A stretch of DNA of 64,000 bases from Selaginella moellendorffii (taxonomy: Eukaryota; Streptophyta; Lycopodiopsida; Selaginellales; Selaginellaceae). The position numbers were made by a program, and so were the translations under genes. The notes below the pieces were generated by a model. It made no database searches, was not told where the DNA came from, and worked only from the letters and a program-made list of their open reading frames with translations. This document shows, piece by piece, positions 57,396-64,000 of this stretch (within the stretch, counting starts at the first letter, position 1; the number at the start of each line of letters is the position of its first letter). The DNA is taken from NCBI RefSeq assembly GCF_000143415.4, contig NW_003314328.1:337889-401888 (forward strand). Direction: 5' to 3'.

Positions 57396-58810
57396 ATCTT
57401 TATTGCGTCGAATGTCCACAATCGCAAGTAGCTTCTTCACCTTTGATTTCATCGAGTTCAAAATGCGCTACTCAATTTGTCGCAGTTCAAGGTTCTTTTG
57501 CACCTCATTTGTCATTTACGTAATCTTCAAATATAAGTTTTGCTCTGCCTTGACAATTAGCTAAAAGGAAAACTTGTGAGTAGAAAACACAAGTTCATAC
57601 AAGAAAAGGATACCTTTGCCCAGATCGTAACCAAAAAATCCATAGGTACCTAATACCAAGTAAGCAACTCTTGGCCTTTACATGCTACAAGCTTTTCTTG
57701 AACTACTTCCATAACCTCACGACTATACAGTATCTGGATTTCCTCAAGAGAAAGCATGCCAACATATTGAAGGTGCTCGATATCATGGACCAAGGTATGT
57801 GCTTGGAAAGCAAATTGATTAAGCCTATAACATAGTTGGTGAGAACAAAAGTTACTAGTAAAAGATTGTTACATGTTGATCTTGTGACATGCCAAGTTGA
57901 GCCTCATAACTTGGTTTCTATCCTATGGCTCCACAAGTGTCACTGGAACACAAATATGTCACTCATCATCATCCTAGAACTTCTCTTGGATACACCTCCA
58001 AAATGCTAGCCACCAATGGTTTCCATCAATAATGAAGAACATCTAGCCTACAAAGGCTTGTGTCTCCTTGTGGCACGACATCAAAGTATCAAACTCTTGA
58101 GATTTCCTCTGCCATATTTAATCCCAAGTCTGCTCGATCTCGGAAGTAACCATGTTTATGCGATTTGTTCCGAGGAATGATGACGACACAATAAATGCTC
58201 CAACAGTGTGCCCGAATCCAACCTCTATGAAAGAGGTATAAATAGCCATGTTGAGGTTGTAAGCTGAGTGCACCTAATGACTCTGCTTAAGACGGCAAAG
58301 TGGAATCTGAAGATGTTGGGATCCTTTCCAAGCCATTTCACCTAACACCCTACTAATAGTTCGTTCTTGAGCCTGGACAATAGTCTTGCATACTCGCTCA
58401 TTCAAGATTGTGTTGGCCTCTAGCATAGTTACCACCTCATTTCTGTGACCTTCAGGAGCAGCAGCATGTCTACCATTTCCACCACCAAGATTTTCCCCAC
58501 CACCTATAACACCAAGTGCCTCATTTCTGCCACCAAGTTCTGCTCCACCACCTATGGCACTACCACCAGCAGCTTCTTCTATGCTATAGATACCTTCTGC
58601 ATTTCCACGCTCTCTAGAACCATCTGGCTCCTGCATGCTAACACCTAGATCAGGATCAACCATTACTTGGATTTGGACACCATTACTCCCACCATGGTCT
58701 TCTTCCGAAGCAGCACTTTGAACTTGTGAGGTGTCCCTAGTGAATCTAGCACAATGATCTAGTCATTTTCCTGGAGAATAGGTCCATTGAGGTTGACTGG
58801 CACGCTTCTT

Positions 58811-59898
58811 CTATTGCAGCATGATTTATATGTCTACATGAAAATGACAAATAAGCTTGAGTAAACATTAAAAAAAAGTTTTGAAGAAAAATAGGAGCAA
58901 TTTCCTTGGCATTGGGAAGATTGGTTCATTGCCGAATCAATCTTCCAGCACTAAGAGAACAAAAGAAAAAAAGAAAAGAAGTAGCTCCTTTGGTGTTGGG
59001 AAGATTGGTTTGGTGGCAAACCAATCTTCTAGTGCCAAGAAAAGTAAAAAAGAAAGAAAAGGAATAGTGCTGAGAAGATTGGTTCTACGGTGAATCAATC
59101 TTCTAGCACCAAAGGAACAAAAAAAAGAAAAAAAGAAGTAGTTCCCTTGGCATTGAAAGATTGTTTTGTTGCTAAACTGATCTTCTCAGTGCCAAGGGAA
59201 CAAAAAAAAAAAGAAAAGAAGTAGTTCCCTTGGCACTGGAAGATCGGTTCATCGCTGAACTAATCTTCTCAGTGCCAAGGGAACAAAAAAACTGAAAAAA
59301 AAAAGTAGTTCCCTTGGCACTGAGAAAATTGGTTTGTTGCAACATATAGGTACATTTCTCCACATCCCCTTAGGGGGTAATACAAAATTTGAGAGCGCAC
59401 TCTCAGGGTAACTAGCGAAACCAGCAAAACCATGAGCATGAACACCCGGCGCTGCTCTTGGGCCATCCGCCTCCCAAGTGCCTCCACTGCAAAACTTGAG
59501 GCCACCTGCTCCACTCCACGAGCATGAACGCCCGGCGCTGCTCTTGGGCCGTTCGCCTCCTAGGTGACTCCGTGGAACTTGAAGCCACCTGCTACGCTCC
59601 ATGCCCTGTGAGACTTGCCTGGAGCGCTCCACTACCAACGTGCTTTTGGGCCCAAAACAGTGTCCAGTCGCAACACAGCTCCAACTCATAGCTCCAAGCG
59701 AGAAAATCAGTTTGTCACCAAACCGATCTTATAGCATCAAGGCAATGACAAGAAAAAAAAACCCCCAGAATCTGATGTGCTGGGAAGATTGGTTCGCTGC
59801 CGAACCGATCATTCTAGGGCAAAGTAGCCGTGAGGTGCAAGTCACTCACAAGCTAGGAGCAAAAGATGGGGAGATGGAAAAGCAGTAGAGAGGGATAC
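58811..59898 (-). repeat. Intron 1 of the locus B ParB/methylase-like gene, with foldback array
   Basis: About eight palindromic units lie in one intron: 58915-58946, 59000-59029 (perfect 13-bp arms GAAGATTGGTTTG and CAAACCAATCTTC), 59073-59104, 59155-59187, 59223-59284, 59308-59343 (cut by an insertion), 59701-59730 and 59787-59810. In the best unit the arms reach about 28 bp, because GTTCCCTTGGCACTG pairs with CAGTGCCAAGGGAAC outside the core. Purine-rich spacers separate the units. A dispersed repeat interrupts the array at 59344-59690. The unit sequence differs from element A (GAAGATTGGTT versus GAGATGTCGGTT), while position and foldback form are the same. Confidence 0.8.
59344..59690. 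repeat. Dispersed GC-rich repeat, copy 2 (inside the hairpin array)
   Basis: It interrupts a palindromic unit after ggtttgttgcaac. It shares blocks with 39960-40340 and contains an internal direct repeat (gagcatgaacacccggcgct near 59434, gagcatgaacgcccggcgct near 59519). GCAACA occurs at both edges (59339 and about 59670) and could be a short target duplication. Confidence 0.5.
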
Positions 59899-60392
59899 CT
59901 TGATTGAGGAGTGTTTCTAGTGTCTTGAAGAGCATCTAGCATCCTAATTGAGAAGCATCTTGAAGGAGTGCGGACCATACTTGAGCTCACGAGCTGAGCT
60001 CAATTTTCAATTGTAATTTAGTACAAACATTATAAATTTTAAAAATTTAAGGTTATGGCGAACCTAATAATTTCATAACTCTTTATATATTATATAGATA
60101 GAAATGTTTTAAAGGACACCTCTTGTTCTAATAATTTAAATATTTACTACATGCAATGATAGGGATGTTTGTTAGAACATAAAATAAAATGTTTGCAAAA
60201 AGAGTATTACTGAAATATTTTTTGAGATAGTAAAGACAAAAATGGAGACTCACAAATGCTATGGGAAATATTTTAAAAAGAACACTCGCAAGAATATTAA
60301 ATGAAAAGTGAAAAAAGAAATTTTATTAATTATATAAGGTATAATAAGTTTATATTATTGATAGAGAATAAACATTGATAGTGTTGGAAAAT

Positions 60393-63344
60393 CTAATTAG
60401 CTCCAAAAGTTTTCTGCAACTCGGCAATAGTAAAGCTTGCTTGGTGTATATGAATATCCACTTTAGGATCCTGGTGTAAGATGTTGATGAAAATGTAGTA
60501 CATATGCTTGCAAGGAGCATATGCCTTCCCATGTTCTTCGTGTTTCGTAAAGTCTAGACATATGCAAGGAGGAAAGTCTTGAATGGCAATTGTGTACTTT
60601 CCACTTTTTGTTTTGACTATGTACTTCTTTGCAAGCGCAGTGATGTACTTCGTGGAGAGAATCTCACACTCAAGTGTTTGAGCCAAGTTTATTTTACCTT
60701 GCTTTTGCTTGAAGACGGTACCAATAAATTTAACTACCTTACCTTTTCTTGCTAGCCTCCTCTGCATGTCTGTAAGAATAGTCCTAGTTTTATCACTCAT
60801 GTCTCCAATTTTCCTTTCAAGATTGAAACTAGATCTCTCAAGATTTTCAATCTCATCCAAGGTGAGCGCAGCCCCATTAGCAACCGGCCATTCTTTAGGT
60901 AATGCATCAAGTTTAGTCACTATAGTGTCTTCAAGCCGCTTTGTATGGTTGACATCAGTGTTGCAGCAATATAGCCAACACCATCTTGAAAATCCTGCTT
61001 GCTTTCGTTCCCCATGGAAACATGGGGCTGGAACAGAAGCAGACTTGTCACAATGGATCCAAGCCCAACACTTGCCCCTTGGAAGCATCCTCACACACCT
61101 TATATTTGATTTTGTTGGCACTCGACGGATTGCCCATTGCTTCGGCTCCACGCTACGATAAGCAATTTCAACCTGCTGTGATGCACTTTTTTCATCAACC
61201 ACTTGAGGTGGCTTGGTTCGGGGGCGATGTCTTGGAGCAGAATGATACTCAACATCAAGCCTGTGAGAGCATTTTGTTCCAAGATCCATGCCAACATCTT
61301 CACCAGAAAAGGAAAAGCGACGCTTTGAGCGGACGGTCTTCATGTCACCAATAGAAGCCCGGGGAGTGTACTCCATAGATGTGTTGTGGACCACTTCCTC
61401 CACTGCAGTTGCCATTGTTTGTGCTGGTGGAGTCACTTTTTTCTTCATCTGATCATGTAACATATCAACCGAAGGTCCTGTTCCCATGTATCTTCTTTCT
61501 TCAAATGCCAAGGCTTTTGAAGACTACTCTATAGTGCATATCAAATATGATAGACATGCTTCATATAGACTCATTTTCCCTTTCCCTGCCTCAGAGGAAT
61601 GCCAGCTCCAATGCTTACTCTCTAAGAAATTCACAGTTGAGGTGTATATAAGATCCTCAAGTGGTTGATTCTTATAAAAAGATGATATTAAAAAGCAATA
61701 AAAAGAGAAAAAAAAAAGAAAAACCAACTTGAAAAGAGTGATATCCCCATTGCAACATCCTAACTTCCCACCACCCCAACCATGACTCAAGTTGTGGTAG
61801 ATAACTTACATCAGTATGGCCATCTTCACACCACTATATTCAAATCTCATTTGCTTTTGCCTCATGCTTTTCTTCAGAAGGTGTAGCCTGCCATTGTTTA
61901 CACAACTCCTTAAATGCTAATTGGAAATTTGGCTTGATAAGGTGGCAATGTTGGTTTACACTCTAAGCCCAATGAAACTCATAAGTCCTCTCACGACCTT
62001 CTAGGGGTTGACCATTCCCAAAGACTGCCCAGACACCATTCCAATTAACCCCAGCCCCATCTGCTATGAAACCACGAAAGTTGGCAGGCTTACCAGTCCG
62101 CTTCAATACAATGTCGGAGAGAGACTTCCAAAAGATTTCCTGAGCTATTTGGTCTTGTAACTCTGCTGTTGCAATTGCCAAGTTACAACGTAGCTTGTGA
62201 AAATGACAATGCTTAAAACCATTTTAAGATAAAGAGAAAAAAAACTACCTCAAATCATACACATGAGCTCCCAGGTTGTTCAATTTGCCACTTGCTCCAT
62301 ATGGTCAAAATGTACCCATGCATTAGCAAGGTCATTCGAACCAGACATATCCATTCGGGATACAAGATTCACACCAAAGATAGGGCCCATGGTAGATATT
62401 TTGAAGACAAAGGGGCGCTCTTGCTCACTAACAACTTGATCTGGAAATAAACTCCCATGGATAAATTCGTAGGGACAAGTCCATTTTAGTTCAAGGATTG
62501 AGTTGATTTTTTATTGGAGTTTCCCTTCTCGAGATTCACACAGACTTTATCCTAAATATAAAAAAAAATGTAAGAGAGATATTATTGAAAAGTATGTAAT
62601 AATATTTTCGTACCTCCTAAGGCTAGTTGCAGGTTGCACGTGTTGTAGTAACTTCAGCAAGCTAGCCTCATCCAATTGAGTATTCTTGCAGTCCGGATCA
62701 AGTAAAGTGCTTGCAATAAAATCCTTGAGCACTGTTTTTTGAATATACTTCAGAGTTGCAAATGAGTTTCTCACAATCTCTATCTGCATTGCATCTTTGA
62801 AATGGTTGACTGAACTCCTTTGTATCCCTTCCTGCATTGGATGTGTGTGCGTGCCAATATGTATTATAGTTCTACCAACCTTTCCATTATGTGGAAGAAA
62901 ATAATACATCTTGGCCCTACAGATGGCACGACACAATGGAGCATTCTTGCAAAATTGACACTTGAATTTAACACCAATGGTGTCACAGATGGGAGGATTG
63001 GTTGCAGATCCTTCAAAAAATGTGGAGTTTTTACCGCGCTCTCAATTGCATGCTTTATTCACACAATCCAAATACCCACCACAATGAACTATGGACACCG
63101 TGCCTTCAAAATGCTGGAAATATATAGTCTTGATCTTGCACTAGTTGTGGACGTCCTGCTTGGTCTCCATCCCCTTTCGTTTTGAGCTGACAAGAGGTGG
63201 TAATTCAAAGAAGATATTGCTATTGTATGTAGATGGGAGCTCACTAACGGGCTTATACAGAAAGGAACATATATCGATAGAGAGGCAGGAAAACTGGAAA
63301 GCATTGCAAAATTCATTAATTTCAAGTTCACCAAAGAATAACAT
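60393..63344 (-). pseudogene. MULE-like transposase, locus B copy
   Basis: Read from 63344 down, the domains are an N-terminal region (YNSNIFFELPPLVSSKRKG), a zinc finger with FKCQFC (about 62950) and GTHTHPMQEG (about 62840), and a core with SRMDMSGSNDLANAWVHFDH (about 62360). Then come GFIADGAGVNWNGVWAVFGN (about 62080) and EFHWA, and a clean 372-codon frame (61511-60393). That frame ends in a SWIM finger with CICLDF and CKHMYYIF, all ligands present. The order fits Mutator-like transposases with WRKY-GCM1/FLYWCH-type fingers. Stops and frame changes lie in the first half. The C-terminal frame is better preserved than in element A. Confidence 0.72.
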
Positions 63345-63381
63345 TTTTCTGACTTAACATTTCCTTATAAAACTTATATGG

Positions 63382-63406
63382 TTGACTATGTTGACTAACA
63401 TTGACT
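63382..63406 (+). promoter_or_regulatory. Subterminal W-box-like cluster, locus B (3 x TTGACT)
   Basis: TTGACT occurs at 63382, 63391 and 63401, 9 and 10 bp apart, just inside the transposon end and next to the transposase start. It mirrors the four copies at 2107-2142. Confidence 0.6.
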
Positions 63407-63443
63407 TGAACTGAATTGAGCTCAACTCAAGTTTGGACCATCC

Positions 63444-64000
63444 CCGTGTTGGGCAGAGTGCAGTGGCCACAATTTTCATGCTAATACTACACGCCATACT
63501 AGCAATCTACCCTATGCAGCATGGCATTGCAACTTATGTGCATATTGTCCTAGCTAGCATCATGCAGCACTAGGCATGGCAGCTACAGACAAGGTGTGCA
63601 AGCTTGGCCTGTGCAATGTAGTGTGGGGCATGGCCCAACCTACCTAATGTAGCATGGTGCTTAGCCAAGCCCCACTGTTCTCACCAACATGCAATCCTTG
63701 CTAGTGCAGTGTAGTGCATTTGAATTTAGAGTTGAACTTCAAGCCCGTTGCACTATAAAACAAGGGTTTGGTACAATCCCACGAGCACCAACTCCCCGTA
63801 TCTAGCACTAGCTCCCCGTATCCAGCACTTGCACATAAAATGGTGTCAAACGATGTCTGGCACAATTTTGGCATACCGGTGGCCAAATAGTATTTGAGAC
63901 CAAAATGAGACTAACACAAAGGGCATGATAGCGAGGGTGTTTGGCAGACACAGTAAATTGTCATATAACGAATATTGAGGGATTAATCTCAATATCATAG
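63444..64000. other. Terminal stretch with short GC/CA-rich repeats
   Basis: Motifs such as gcagtgtagtg and gcatggc recur between 63450 and 63720, and ctccccgtat(c)agcac is repeated at 63792 and 63811. An actataaaac motif lies at about 63751. No gene is recognised; it may be LTR sequence of an element outside the window. Confidence 0.35.

Larger units (their letters stand above)
57390..59990 (-). pseudogene. ParB-like N-terminal exons, locus B
   Basis: The minus strand carries exon 1 (ending at 59899, donor GTATCC), intron 58811-59898 with the hairpin array, and exon 2 (58810 to 57873). Exon 2 has QPQWTYSPGK, an acidic and Gly-rich linker, the helix NTILNERVCKTIVQAQERTI, then YNLNMAIYTSFIEVGFG, FFIIDGNHWWLAFWRCIQEK and KINM|GTAAC. 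A later exon has NQFAFQAHTLVHDIEHLQYV (about 57820) and another KSKVKKLLAIVDIRR (about 57440). Every splice site checked matches element A. Stops differ from those of element A (for example after KQSH near 58277), so the copies died separately. Confidence 0.7.
59968..63443 (-). mobile_element. Compact MULE-type transposon at locus B (about 3.5 kb)
   Basis: The left end ggaccatacttgagctcac and the inverted right end ggtccaaacttgagttgagc form terminal repeats. The left end resembles the right end of element A (TTGAGCTCA..GAGCT..TTGAGCTCA). The right end carries the TTGACT cluster seen at the left end of element A. Only the transposase gene lies between them; the ParB/methylase-like gene lies outside, directly adjacent. 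No 9-bp target duplication was found, so the present structure may come from rearrangement. Confidence 0.6.

Noticed and set aside
58880-59830. Regularly spaced repeats resembling a CRISPR array
   Set aside because: The units are self-complementary hairpins with imperfect period and low-complexity spacers, lie in a spliceosomal intron of plant DNA, and no cas genes are present.

Overview
The window is nuclear DNA of a plant, most likely a non-seed vascular plant and plausibly a lycophyte such as Selaginella. The organism is an inference. It rests on very short spliceosomal introns (43-52 nt in the CHAT and MATE genes), a CHAT-domain protease gene, an intron-containing elongator tRNA-Met with the plant sequence, Selaginella-like PPR and lectin-kinase relics, and dense nested Ty3/gypsy, MULE and hAT elements. 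There is one assembly gap (18019-18178). Only a few genes look intact: the CHAT gene (37036-39631), an unknown 378-aa ORF (40405-41541) and tRNA-Met (42708-42797). Almost everything else is mobile or decayed.

Layout. 1-13110: a minus-strand Ty3/gypsy element (G1) split by an 8.95-kb MULE-type DNA transposon (element A, 2081-11030) with degenerate terminal inverted repeats and a 9-bp target duplication. The empty site can be read in the related element G2. 13314-18135: plus-strand gypsy element G2, running into the gap. 18180-28500: decayed gypsy-type fragments (gag with three CCHC knuckles, protease, integrase) and a relic of the element-A cargo gene. 28500-33080: gene-poor, with copia and PPR relics. 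33087-36707: an unclassified transposon with terminal inverted repeats. 36900-42100: the CHAT gene, the unknown gene and a scrambled CHAT duplicate. 42480-44930: tRNA-Met, a gypsy fragment and a MATE pseudogene. 45038-51510: a TOC75-like pseudogene split by a hAT element, itself split by a 5-kb gypsy element (G3, 176-bp LTRs). 52258-54593: a lectin receptor kinase pseudogene. 55670-63443: a second, rearranged locus (B) related to element A.

The most unusual content is in elements A and B. Beside a MULE-like transposase (WRKY-GCM1/FLYWCH-like zinc finger, DDE-like core with a CxxHW motif, SWIM finger), both carry a multi-exon gene that I read as an N-terminal basic motif, a ParB-like domain (DGNHRxLA-type signature), a helical middle region and a C-terminal beta-class N6/N4 DNA-methyltransferase-like fold. 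Its motifs are altered (DLPD or NLPN in place of DPPY). Domain order matches bacterial ParB-methylase fusions. The first intron of this gene holds, in both loci, an array of foldback palindromes whose sequences differ between loci while pairing is kept. In element A a 140-bp-arm hairpin lies between the two divergent genes. One terminus of each element carries W-box-like TTGACT repeats at about 10-bp spacing, which suits a WRKY-like transposase. All copies here carry stops or rearrangements, so these are fossils of the system. A third relic of the methylase-like exon lies at 18630-18915.
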